In this document: positions 1 through 5,644 of the stretch, piece by piece
How the letters are laid out: each line of letters opens with the position of its first letter
Position numbering within the stretch: position 1 is the first letter of the stretch
Origin: Fimbriiglobus sp.
Lineage (GTDB): Bacteria > Planctomycetota > Planctomycetia > Gemmatales > Gemmataceae
Direction: 5' to 3'
Length of the DNA: 5,644 nt
NCBI GenBank assembly: GCA_025352585.1
Contig: JANXTD010000068.1
Span: 1 to 5,644, forward strand
Position numbers and translations under genes: made by a program
Notes under the pieces: generated by a model
What the model was told of the DNA's origin: nothing
Seen by the model: only the letters and a program-made list of their open reading frames with translations
The model's database searches: none

Positions 1-341
1 GCGCCCGACCAGAAGCTCACGGCGTCGGCTTGCAGTTCCGCCGCCAGGGTGACGCAGCCGCGCAGGAAGTCGGCGCGGTACTGGCGCTCGCCGGCGTTGT
101 CGCTCAGCAGCGTCGGCTGGTGCTTGCGCCGCGGGTCGAGCAGGAAGCGTGCCCCGGTCTCGACGACGACGCGGAAGTCGAGCAACTCGGCGGTCAGCCC
201 GGCCACGTCGTCGCTCGCCGGGTCGAAGTGGTTCACGTCGGGGGTGAGCGCGACGCCGGAGTAGCCGAGTTCGCGCAGGATCGCCAGGGCGTCGGTGAGG
301 CGGTGGTGGGCGAAGCCGTTGGTGTTGTAGCCGAGGATCAC
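1..341 (-). CDS. Sugar phosphate isomerase/epimerase-like TIM-barrel protein (5' part only)
   Basis: The first 113 codons are visible; the 3' end lies beyond the left edge. The reverse strand reads from a GTG at 341-339, preceded by GGGGGA at 355-350, 8 nt away; no better in-frame start is evident. The protein begins VILGYNTNGFAHHRL and continues as alternating strands and helices: strand 1 (residues 2-9), helix with ALAILRELGY (18-27), strand 2 (GVALTPD, 29-35), strand 3 with VVVETGARFLLD (58-69), an RRKHQPTL segment (71-78) and strand 4 with ADAVSFWSG (105-113). This spacing, and the Glu61 at a strand end, match the xylose-isomerase-like / AP-endonuclease-2 barrel superfamily, where acidic residues at strand ends bind a divalent metal. 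Members isomerise or epimerise sugars and related polyols. The substrate cannot be told from this fragment. The family is fairly sure; the specific enzyme is not. Confidence 0.78.
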   Translation of the reverse strand, partial: MILGYNTNGFAHHRLTDALAILRELGYSGVALTPDVNHFDPASDDVAGLTAELLDFRVVVETGARFLLDPRRKHQPTLLSDNAGERQYRADFLRGCVTLAAELQADAVSFWSG

Positions 342-456
342 GCGAAAATTCCCCCACGCCTCTCCGGCTTCCTTCACCCGCACCGCCCGCGTGGACGATA
401 CAATCCTGTCATCATAGCGGGGGCCACGCCTCCGCTCCCTTCGCGGGAGGTTTGCC
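342..456. promoter_or_regulatory. Divergent intergenic region with candidate -10 boxes
   Basis: These 115 bases separate two divergent genes and must carry the start signals for both. On the plus strand TACAAT (399-404) is a fair -10 box; the only -35-like sequence is TTCACC at 373-378, with a long 20-bp spacer. On the minus strand TATGAT (complement of 411-416) is a good -10 box, but no convincing -35 lies 17 bp from it. The two candidates are only 6 bp apart and face opposite ways, so the promoters could compete. A Shine-Dalgarno sequence GGGAGG (445-450) lies 6 nt before the GTG at 457. The assignments rest on motif reading alone. Confidence 0.35.
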
Positions 457-1260
457 GTGCGATCCCTCAAGAAACTCGCCCTCACCGCTGCTCTCAGTGT
501 CGCCGTGGGCGGCCCAGCGGCCGCCCAGAGTACCCCGGCGACCGGCACCTCCACCACGACCTCCGCCGGCACGACCTCGACGACCTCGACCGCCAGCGGC
601 GGCTCGCTGACCGGCCTCGGCGGCGGCACCGGCTCCGCGACGACCCTGGGCGACTCGTCGCTGACCACGCCCGCGATCAACGCCCAGGTCGGGGCCGGCA
701 CGACCCCGTCGAGCATCAGCGCGTCGAACGCCTTCGGCAGCTCCTACAACAACCCCTACTTTCAGGGCACGACGACGAACCTCAAGGGCACGCCCGGCGG
801 CTTCGGCACAGCGCTCTACGGGGCGGGCGGCTCGGCCACGACCAGTGGCACCGGCAACACCATCAACGCCCGCTCCGGCAACGCCGCGATCACGACCGGC
901 GGCCGCACCCAGGGTGGCCAACAAGGCGGCGGCGGCCAGCAGGCCGGCGGGGCCAACGCCAACCAGTCCGGCATCGTCATCGCCCTGCCGCGGCAAATCT
1001 CGTACACCGCGACGCTGAGCTTCAAGGCCCCCGTCGCCACGATGCCCCAGGTGGCGACCGACTTGCGGGCGACGCTCGACCGCTCGACGATGCTCGGCGA
1101 CCCCCGCGGCGTGAGCCTGGCGGTGGACGGCGGGGTGGTGGTGCTGAGCGGCCGGGTTGCCTCCGACGACGAGCTGCGGTTGGTCGAGGGCATGGTCCGG
1201 CTGACCCCCGGCGTGCGCGACGTGCGCAACGAGTTGAAAGTCGGCCCCGCCACTCCGTAA
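457..1260 (+). CDS. Secreted BON-domain protein with Thr/Ser/Gly-rich N-terminal half
   Basis: The protein has 267 residues and starts at GTG 457 with GGGAGG 6 nt upstream. Residues 1-24 form a signal peptide: RSLKK, a hydrophobic core, then an AAA-Q cleavage region. Residues 26-75 are almost only Thr, Ser, Gly and Ala. Residues 92-122 hold an aromatic patch (SSYNNPYFQG, later GGFGTALYG), and 148-170 are Gly/Gln-rich. After a short strand (IVIALPRQISYTATLSF, 173-189), residues about 197-262 form a BON domain (bacterial OsmY and nodulation), with the typical VDGGVVVLSGRV strand pair and the closing helix-strand TPGVRDVRNELKV. BON domains are thought to bind membranes or phospholipids in the periplasm or outer envelope. 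The most likely role is an envelope protein; the disordered half may be a linker or a glycosylated stalk. Partner and exact function are unknown. It stands alone between the divergent promoter region and a hairpin. Confidence 0.88.
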   Translation: MRSLKKLALTAALSVAVGGPAAAQSTPATGTSTTTSAGTTSTTSTASGGSLTGLGGGTGSATTLGDSSLTTPAINAQVGAGTTPSSISASNAFGSSYNNPYFQGTTTNLKGTPGGFGTALYGAGGSATTSGTGNTINARSGNAAITTGGRTQGGQQGGGGQQAGGANANQSGIVIALPRQISYTATLSFKAPVATMPQVATDLRATLDRSTMLGDPRGVSLAVDGGVVVLSGRVASDDELRLVEGMVRLTPGVRDVRNELKVGPATP

Positions 1261-1285
1261 GATTCGGGTACCGGACGACCGCCGC

Positions 1286-1321
1286 GCGACGGCCGCCCCG
1301 AGTGGGCGGCCGTCGCCGTTT
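1286..1321 (+). terminator. GC-rich hairpin, likely transcription terminator
   Basis: A perfect 13-bp inverted repeat is visible: gcgacggccgccc at 1286-1298 and its exact complement at 1304-1316, with a 5-base loop (cgagt). A short T run follows (cgttt, 1317-1321). It begins 25 bases after the BON gene's stop codon and ends about 40 bases before the ferredoxin start, as expected for a terminator that ends the BON transcript. The T tract is only three long, so intrinsic termination may be weak; an mRNA-stabilising 3' hairpin is the alternative. Confidence 0.6.
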
Positions 1322-1361
1322 CCAGTCCGAGTCGCGTTTGCCGAGAGAGCGAAGGAAGCCG

Positions 1362-1781
1362 ATGGGCGGAGTGAACCCCTACATCACCAGGGTGGACGCG
1401 GCGAAGCCGACCGAGCCTTTCACGGTCACGTTCGTGACCGAGGAGACCGGCGAGCGGACCGAGTTCCTCGTGATGCCGAGCGAAATCCCCTTCGGCCGCA
1501 CCGGCGTCGAGGGCAGCATTATGGACCTCGCCGAGGGGGCCGGCATCGAGATCGAGCACGCCTGCGGCGGGGTCTGCGCCTGCGCGACCTGCCACGTCTA
1601 CGTCAGCGAGGGCGGCGACAGTTGCCAGCCGGCGAACATGGACGAGGAGGACATGCTCGACACGGCCCGCGCGGTGACGACCGAGTCGCGGCTGTCGTGC
1701 CAGTGCGTCCCGGACGGCCGCAAGAACCTGACCGTGATCATCCCGGCGTGGAACAAGAACCTCGTCAAGGAAGGCCACTAA
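1362..1781 (+). CDS. [2Fe-2S] ferredoxin, adrenodoxin/ISC type
   Basis: A 139-residue one-domain ferredoxin that carries one electron between a reductase and a cytosolic acceptor. The cluster ligands are clear: Cys68, Cys74, Cys77 and Cys113, i.e. C-X5-C-X2-C-X35-C, the spacing of the adrenodoxin and Isc ferredoxin group rather than plant-type ferredoxins. The context HACGGVCACATCHVYV (66-81) is typical, and Cys72 matches the additional conserved cysteine of Isc ferredoxins. The acidic stretch DEEDMLD (94-100) corresponds to the partner-docking helix of the family. Cys88 and Cys115 are further cysteines. The first ~18 residues precede the beta-grasp core, so the protein is slightly longer than the usual ~110 residues. 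The start is ATG 1362, with AAGGA at 1352-1356. The same frame stays open far upstream, but that part reads across two other genes and is not protein. The stop overlaps the next start (TAATG). No isc or hsc genes are nearby, so a role in Fe-S assembly is not supported by context. Confidence 0.92.
   Translation: MGGVNPYITRVDAAKPTEPFTVTFVTEETGERTEFLVMPSEIPFGRTGVEGSIMDLAEGAGIEIEHACGGVCACATCHVYVSEGGDSCQPANMDEEDMLDTARAVTTESRLSCQCVPDGRKNLTVIIPAWNKNLVKEGH
1769..1774 (+). promoter_or_regulatory. Shine-Dalgarno site inside ferredoxin 3' end, sets the 1781 start
   Basis: GGAAGG lies 6 nt before the ATG at 1781, within the last codons of the ferredoxin gene. It picks the 1781 start over the in-frame ATG at 1622, which would place 53 residues of frame-shifted ferredoxin sequence in front of a clear signal peptide. 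Confidence 0.75.
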
Positions 1782-2551
1782 TGGTCGCGCCGCGCCGACT
1801 GTTGACGACCCTCGCGGTGCTACTGACTGCCAGCACGGCGTCGGCCGCGGGCAAGTTCCCCAAGCCGATGAGCTACGCCCGGCCGGTCGGCGACGCCTTC
1901 GTCTTCGTCCAGATCGGCGACCCGGCCGAGGAGGCCAAGCACGGCACCGCCGAGCAGCGTCGCAAGTTCACCGAGCTGCGCGCGAAGTACGCCGCGCCGG
2001 GGCTGTACCGCGCCGGCGACGCCGCCGAACTCGTCTGGGGCTTGCCGGCCAACGGGTACACGCCGTACGACCTCGGCTTCGTCACCGCCGACGGCAACAA
2101 CCTCGTGCGCGTCGAGGGCGACTTCTGGCAGACCGAGTCGTTCGTCGGCGGCATCCGGCCCACCGCGGCGGCGATGCAGAAGTTGCTCGACGCCCCAGCG
2201 CTGAGCTTTTACGACAAGGGGCAACTGACGAAGCGCTACAAGCTCGACGACTTCATCGACGACACCGACGTGCTGAAGCACACGCCGGAGCACCTGATCT
2301 GGTACGCCGGCGCGGTCCTCAACGAGAACAGCGGCCGGTTCGTGATGAACACGCAAAGCCCGATGCGCTTCGCCTTCGACGTGCGCACCGGCGAACTGCT
2401 CGAACGCAGCGGCGTCGGGCTGGCCAACCCGTTCCTGCAACGCATCCTGATCGTCTGCGGCGCGATGATGCTGGCGATCCTCCTCGGCTGGCTGGCCTTC
2501 GTCTGGAAGCGGCGGGTGCCGGACGCCGTGCGCCTCGCCCGCGGACCGTGA
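1781..2551 (+). CDS. Unrecognised exported protein with one C-terminal membrane helix
   Basis: I do not recognise a named family. The 256-residue protein has a signal peptide (residues 1-22: APRR, hydrophobic core, TASTASA then cleavage), a soluble domain of about 195 residues, one membrane helix (about 222-242, ILIVCGAMMLAILLGWLAFVW) and a short basic tail starting KRR. This predicts a type I membrane protein with its domain outside the cytoplasm. The soluble part has a beta-rich look: PGLYRAGDAAELVWGL (70-85), DLGFVTADGNNLVRVEG (95-111), LSFYDKGQLTKRYKLDDFID (144-163) and RFAFDVRTGELLE (194-206). This alternation (value shown, time or data line, drawn-up activity, response) resembles small secreted beta-propeller-like or WD-like proteins I recall from other bacteria, but that is only an impression. 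It has one cysteine, in the membrane helix, and no haem or metal motif, so nothing shows it to be a redox protein. Its start overlaps the ferredoxin stop by one base, and its stop overlaps ribD by four, so it is expressed with both. Confidence 0.82.
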   Translation: MVAPRRLLTTLAVLLTASTASAAGKFPKPMSYARPVGDAFVFVQIGDPAEEAKHGTAEQRRKFTELRAKYAAPGLYRAGDAAELVWGLPANGYTPYDLGFVTADGNNLVRVEGDFWQTESFVGGIRPTAAAMQKLLDAPALSFYDKGQLTKRYKLDDFIDDTDVLKHTPEHLIWYAGAVLNENSGRFVMNTQSPMRFAFDVRTGELLERSGVGLANPFLQRILIVCGAMMLAILLGWLAFVWKRRVPDAVRLARGP

Positions 2552-3645
2552 CCGGCGACGAATTCTGGATGGCGCGGGCGCTCGAACTCGCGGCCCGCGG
2601 CGTCGGCACGGTCGAGCCGAACCCGGCGGTCGGCGCGGTCGTGCTGAACGCGGCCGGGGTGTTCGCCGGCGAGGGCTGGCACCAGCGCTACGGCGGGCCG
2701 CACGCCGAAGTCTTCGCCCTCGCGGCCGCCGGCGCGTCGGCCCGCGGCGGCACCCTGTACGTCACGCTCGAACCCTGCTGCCACCACGGCCAGACGCCGC
2801 CGTGTACCGACGCCGTGCTGGCGTCCGGGGTGGCGCGCGTCGTCGCGGCGATGGCCGACCCCTTCCCGCGCGTCAACGGCGGCGGCCTCGCCATCCTGCG
2901 GAACGCTGGCATCGCCGTCGATGTCGGTGTGCTGGAACCGCAGGCACGGGCGTTGAACGCGGCCTACTTGAAGTTGCTCGGCACCGGCCGGCCGTGGGTG
3001 ATTGCGAAGTGGGCGATGACGCTCGACGGTAAGCTAGCCACCCGCACCGGCGACTCGAAGTGGGTCAGCAACGCCGAGTGCCGCGCCAGGGTCCACGAGC
3101 TGCGCGGCCTCGTGGACGCCGTGGTCGTCGGCCGCGGCACCGTCGTTGCCGACGACCCGCTGTTGACGGCCCGCCCGCCGGGTCCGCGCACGCCGGCGCG
3201 CGTCGTCATCTGCGGCTCCGGCGACCTGCCGGCGGCGTGCCAGTTGACGGCGACCGCGCGCGACTCGCCGGTGGTCGTCTACACCGCCGCGGCCAACGCC
3301 GGCAAGCTCAGCGCGTGGGCCGACGCCGGGGCCGAAGTCGTCGGCCTGCCGTCGAGTGACAACGCCCTATCACCGCTGGCGGTCCTCGACGACCTGGGCC
3401 GGCGGCGCTTCACGCGCGTGCTGGTCGAGGGCGGCGCGAAGTTGCTCGGGTCGCTGCACGACGCCGGCGCGATCGACGAGGCGTGGGTGTTCGTCGCCCC
3501 CAAGCTCTTCGGCGGCGCGCACGCGCCGGGGCCGGTCGGGGGCCGCGGCGTCGGCACCGTCGCCGAGTCGCGGCCGCCCGCCTCGACGCACGTCGAGCAG
3601 GTCGGCGACAACGTGCTGGTGCGCAGCGTCTTCACGGCGTCGTGA
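2548..3645 (+). CDS. ribD: Bifunctional riboflavin-biosynthesis deaminase/reductase RibD
   Basis: RibD carries out the second and third steps of riboflavin synthesis in the cytosol: deamination of the pyrimidine produced from GTP, then NADPH-dependent reduction of its ribose. At 365 residues it has normal length. The N-terminal cytidine-deaminase-like domain (about 1-146) holds the zinc ligands His52, Cys77 and Cys86 and the catalytic Glu54 in HAE and EPCCHHGQTPPC. The reductase domain (about 147-365) holds KWAMTLDGKLA (154-164), DSKW (169-172), GRGTVVADDPLLTAR (195-209) and VEGGAKLL (293-300). Ser170, Trp172, Arg186, Thr198, Asp202, Arg209 and Glu294 match the cofactor and substrate residues as I recall them from E. 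coli RibD. One oddity: the usual VLDS-R-LRLP stretch reads VICGSGDLP (220-228). The start is GTG 2548, overlapping the previous stop as GTGA, with only a weak Shine-Dalgarno, so translation is probably coupled. An ATG at 2569 would cut off the conserved start. Other rib genes are not in view. Confidence 0.96.
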   Translation: MTGDEFWMARALELAARGVGTVEPNPAVGAVVLNAAGVFAGEGWHQRYGGPHAEVFALAAAGASARGGTLYVTLEPCCHHGQTPPCTDAVLASGVARVVAAMADPFPRVNGGGLAILRNAGIAVDVGVLEPQARALNAAYLKLLGTGRPWVIAKWAMTLDGKLATRTGDSKWVSNAECRARVHELRGLVDAVVVGRGTVVADDPLLTARPPGPRTPARVVICGSGDLPAACQLTATARDSPVVVYTAAANAGKLSAWADAGAEVVGLPSSDNALSPLAVLDDLGRRRFTRVLVEGGAKLLGSLHDAGAIDEAWVFVAPKLFGGAHAPGPVGGRGVGTVAESRPPASTHVEQVGDNVLVRSVFTAS

Positions 3646-3659
3646 ACCGACCCCGCCAG

Positions 3660-3695
3660 TTGATGGTTGATGCGCCGCGGCGACTCGGTTACAGT
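3660..3695 (+). promoter_or_regulatory. Sigma-70-like promoter for the cytochrome-like gene
   Basis: TTGATG (3667-3672) and TACAGT (3690-3695) are separated by exactly 17 bp, the optimal spacing, and lie 36-64 bases before the only possible start codon of the downstream gene. The expected transcript start is near 3702, giving a leader of roughly 30 bases. The -35 hexamer is part of a tandem heptamer, TTGATGG-TTGATGC (3660-3673), which could allow two -35 positions or bind a regulator. GGGCCGGCCC, a 10-bp palindrome at 3697-3706, covers the expected start site; in DNA this GC-rich it may be chance. Confidence 0.6.
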
Positions 3696-3730
3696 GGGGC
3701 CGGCCCGCCCCCCCGACGAGTCCTCCCCGC

Positions 3731-5644
3731 ATGGTCGCCGCGTTCGCCGCCGGATTCGTGGCCCTCGCCGGCCTGGTGGCCACGCCGCCCAGCCAGTTCG
3801 CCGCGGAGGTCGCGCCAATCCTGGAGCGGCACTGCGTCCGCTGCCACCAGCCCGGCAACGCCAAGGGCAAAGTCTCGCTCGACCGCCCCGCGCACCTGCT
3901 CGCCGGCGACTACGTCGTGCCCGGCAAGCCCGACGAGAGTAGTTTGCTCGAACTCGTGACGCCCTCGGACGCCGGCGAGCCGCCGCGGATGCCCAAGGAG
4001 GGCCAACCGCTGAGCGCCGCCGAGGTCGCCACCCTGCGCCGCTGGGTCGCGGCCGGGGCGAACTGGCCGGCCGACGCCGTCGTCCGCGAGCGCGCCAAGG
4101 GCGACCGCGCCTGGTGGTCGCTGCAACCGCTGGCCGCCGTCGCGCCGCCCGACCCGCCCGGCCTGCCGCCGGAGTGGGCCGCGAACCCGATCGACCGCTT
4201 CGTCTTCGCCAAGCTCCAGGCGAAAGGCCTGACGCCGAGCGGCTCCGCCGACCCGCGGGCGCTGGTGCGCCGGGTGACGCTCGACCTGACCGGCCTGCCG
4301 CCGACGCCCGAGGCGGTCGCCGCGTTCGCCGCCGACCCCTCCGACGCCGCGTACGCCCGGCTCGTGGAGCGGCTGCTGGCGTCTCCGGGCTACGGCGAGC
4401 ACTGGGGCCGGCACTGGCTCGACGTGGTCCGCTTCGGCGAGAGCATCGGCTACGAGCGCAACGTGATTCTCGACAACGCCTGGCCGTTCCGCGACTACGT
4501 CATCCGGGGCTTCAACGACGACAAGCCGTTCGACCGGCTGGTCCGGGAACACCTCGCCGGCGACAGGCTCGGCCCCGGCGACCCGGCGGTCGAGGTCGGC
4601 GTCGCCTTCCTGGTCGTCGGGCCGTACGACGACGTGGGCAACCAGGACGCCGCGCAGGCCGCGGTGATCCGCGCCAACGCCCTCGACGACATGGTGCGGG
4701 CGACTTCCGAGGCCTTCCTGGGCATCACAGTCGGCTGCGCCCGCTGCCACGACCACAAGTTCGACCCCGTGTCGCAGCACGACTATCACCGGCTCCAGGC
4801 GACTTTCGCCGGCGTGACCCACGGCGAGCGGGCGGTCGGGCCGGGGGGCAAGAAGTGGTGGGTCGGCCGCACGTCGGCCGCGCCGGGGCCGTTCCGCCTG
4901 GCAGTCGGCGGCGACCCGCAGAAGAAGGGCGAGCCGGTGAGCCTCGGCAGCCCCGACTTCACCGCCGGCGCGCAAAAAGGCTACCGCCTTGCCGACACGG
5001 TGCCGGAGGCCGAGCGGCGGCTGGCGCTGGCCGAGTGGATCGTCGCCGCCGACAACCCGCTGACGCCGCGCGTGCTGGCCAACCGCGTCTGGGGATGGCA
5101 CTTCGGCACCGGGCTGGTGGACACGCCCAGCGACTTTGGCGCGATGGGCACCAAGCCGACGCACCCCGAACTCCTCGACTGGCTCGCGGCCCAACTCCGC
5201 GCCGGCGGCTGGCGGCTCAAGCCGCTGCACCGGCTCATCGTGTCGTCGCAAAGTTACCGGCAGTCGTCGGAGTTCCGGCCGGCCGCGGCGGGTCTCGACG
5301 GCGACGCCCGGCTGCTCTGGCGCTTCCCGCCGCGGCGGCTCTCCGGCGAGGAGGTGCGCGACGCCATGCTCGCCGCGGCGGGCAAGCTCGACCGCAAGGC
5401 CGGCGGCCCCGGCTTCCGGCTGTACCGCTACGCCCAGGACAACGTGGCGACGTACCACCCGCTCGACGCCCCCGGCCCCGAGACGTACCGCCGCGCCGTC
5501 TACCACCAGAACGCCCGCGCCGCCCGCGTGGACGTGCTGACCGACTTCGACTGCCCCGACCCCGCCGGCGCGACGCCACGCCGGGCCAGCACGACGACGC
5601 CGTTGCAGTCCCTGACCCTGTTCAACCACCAGTTTACGCTCGAC
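3731..5644 (+). CDS. PSCyt1 / DUF1549 / DUF1553 cytochrome-like secreted protein (3' end missing)
   Basis: The frame is open from ATG 3731 to the right edge (638 codons, no stop). An in-frame stop at 3668-3670 and no other start codon after it fix the start; there is no good Shine-Dalgarno. Residues 1-17 are hydrophobic (AAFAAGFVALAGLVA) and act as an export signal, although no basic residues precede them. Domains in order: PSCyt1 (about 22-95), with haem motif CVRCH (35-39) and the typical KGKVSLD and PGKPDESSLLEL; DUF1549 (about 154-366), with IDRFVFAKL, LDLTGLPPTP, HWGRHWLDVVRFGES and a second CxxCH, CARCH (336-340), followed by DHKFDPVSQHDY; then DUF1553 (about 428 onward), with NPLTPRVLANRVWGWHFG, DTPSDFGAMG and THPELLDWL. 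The linker between the last two is short. Such proteins are abundant in planctomycetes, are often next to DUF1501 genes, and are thought to act outside the cytoplasm, possibly in polysaccharide breakdown; no enzyme activity is firmly assigned. Perhaps 50-100 residues are missing. Confidence 0.93.
   Translation, partial: MVAAFAAGFVALAGLVATPPSQFAAEVAPILERHCVRCHQPGNAKGKVSLDRPAHLLAGDYVVPGKPDESSLLELVTPSDAGEPPRMPKEGQPLSAAEVATLRRWVAAGANWPADAVVRERAKGDRAWWSLQPLAAVAPPDPPGLPPEWAANPIDRFVFAKLQAKGLTPSGSADPRALVRRVTLDLTGLPPTPEAVAAFAADPSDAAYARLVERLLASPGYGEHWGRHWLDVVRFGESIGYERNVILDNAWPFRDYVIRGFNDDKPFDRLVREHLAGDRLGPGDPAVEVGVAFLVVGPYDDVGNQDAAQAAVIRANALDDMVRATSEAFLGITVGCARCHDHKFDPVSQHDYHRLQATFAGVTHGERAVGPGGKKWWVGRTSAAPGPFRLAVGGDPQKKGEPVSLGSPDFTAGAQKGYRLADTVPEAERRLALAEWIVAADNPLTPRVLANRVWGWHFGTGLVDTPSDFGAMGTKPTHPELLDWLAAQLRAGGWRLKPLHRLIVSSQSYRQSSEFRPAAAGLDGDARLLWRFPPRRLSGEEVRDAMLAAAGKLDRKAGGPGFRLYRYAQDNVATYHPLDAPGPETYRRAVYHQNARAARVDVLTDFDCPDPAGATPRRASTTTPLQSLTLFNHQFTLD

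Noticed and set aside
748..768. NNPYFQG in the BON protein resembles a potyvirus (TEV) protease site
   Set aside because: The essential first residue is Asn instead of Glu, and Pro replaces Leu. In a bacterial secreted protein this is a coincidence within the aromatic patch.
30..1361. Upstream extension of the ferredoxin frame, open from an ATG at 30
   Set aside because: It runs antisense to the isomerase-like gene and out of frame through the BON gene, and gives Arg/Pro-rich sequence. The ferredoxin has its own ATG at 1362 with a good Shine-Dalgarno.
1581..1595. CATCH in the ferredoxin (residues 74-78) as a c-type haem motif
   Set aside because: Cys74 and Cys77 are the second and third ligands of the [2Fe-2S] cluster, and the protein has no export signal.
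412..1778. Long minus-strand frames (412-996 and 816-1778)
   Set aside because: They are antisense to the BON and ferredoxin genes, which have clear domains; the minus products are low-complexity and start without ribosome-binding sites.
3689..5629. A 646-codon open frame on the minus strand, opposite the cytochrome-like gene
   Set aside because: The plus strand there encodes a clear PSCyt1/DUF1549/DUF1553 protein. The minus frame gives repetitive Arg/Gly/Ala/Val-rich sequence without any recognisable domain, as expected from the complement of GC-rich codons.
1..5644. CRISPR, mobile element, tRNA/rRNA or defence cassette
   Set aside because: I saw no spaced direct repeats, terminal inverted repeats, transposase, cloverleaf or recognisable defence domain; base composition looks even across the window.

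Overview
The window is very GC-rich DNA that most likely comes from a planctomycete, probably of the Gemmata type. The best evidence is the right-hand gene, a secreted protein with the PSCyt1 - DUF1549 - DUF1553 domain order. That order is greatly expanded in Planctomycetes and, to a lesser extent, in Verrucomicrobia and relatives. The secreted BON-domain protein with a Thr/Ser/Gly-rich N-terminal half fits the same origin. Codon third positions are strongly G/C. This produces many long open frames on the wrong strand, and none of the ones I checked looks like a real gene.

Layout. Bases 1-341 (minus strand) hold the 5' part of a TIM-barrel sugar-phosphate isomerase/epimerase-like gene that runs off the left edge. 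Bases 342-456 are a divergent intergenic region with a candidate -10 box for each direction. A secreted BON-domain protein follows (457-1260, +), then a perfect 13-bp GC hairpin that looks like a terminator. Next is a tightly packed three-gene unit: an adrenodoxin/ISC-type [2Fe-2S] ferredoxin (1362-1781), an unrecognised protein with a signal peptide and one C-terminal membrane helix (1781-2551), and ribD, the bifunctional riboflavin-biosynthesis deaminase/reductase (2548-3645). The junctions overlap as TAATG and GTGA, so the three are probably co-transcribed and translationally coupled. After an 85-bp gap with a good sigma-70-like promoter (TTGATG, 17 bp, TACAGT) comes the PSCyt1/DUF1549/DUF1553 gene (3731 to the right edge, incomplete, at least 638 codons).

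How the genes may work together. RibD acts in the cytosol on the pathway to FMN and FAD, and the ferredoxin is a cytosolic electron carrier, so a loose redox-cofactor theme is possible. The membrane protein between them has no known role, and its co-translation with the ferredoxin is the most intriguing point in the window. The BON protein and the cytochrome-like protein are both predicted to be exported and have their own transcription signals.

I see no RNA gene, CRISPR array, insertion sequence, attachment site or defence-type cassette. Most of the window is ordinary chromosomal planctomycete sequence; the candidates for novelty are modest and listed under findings.
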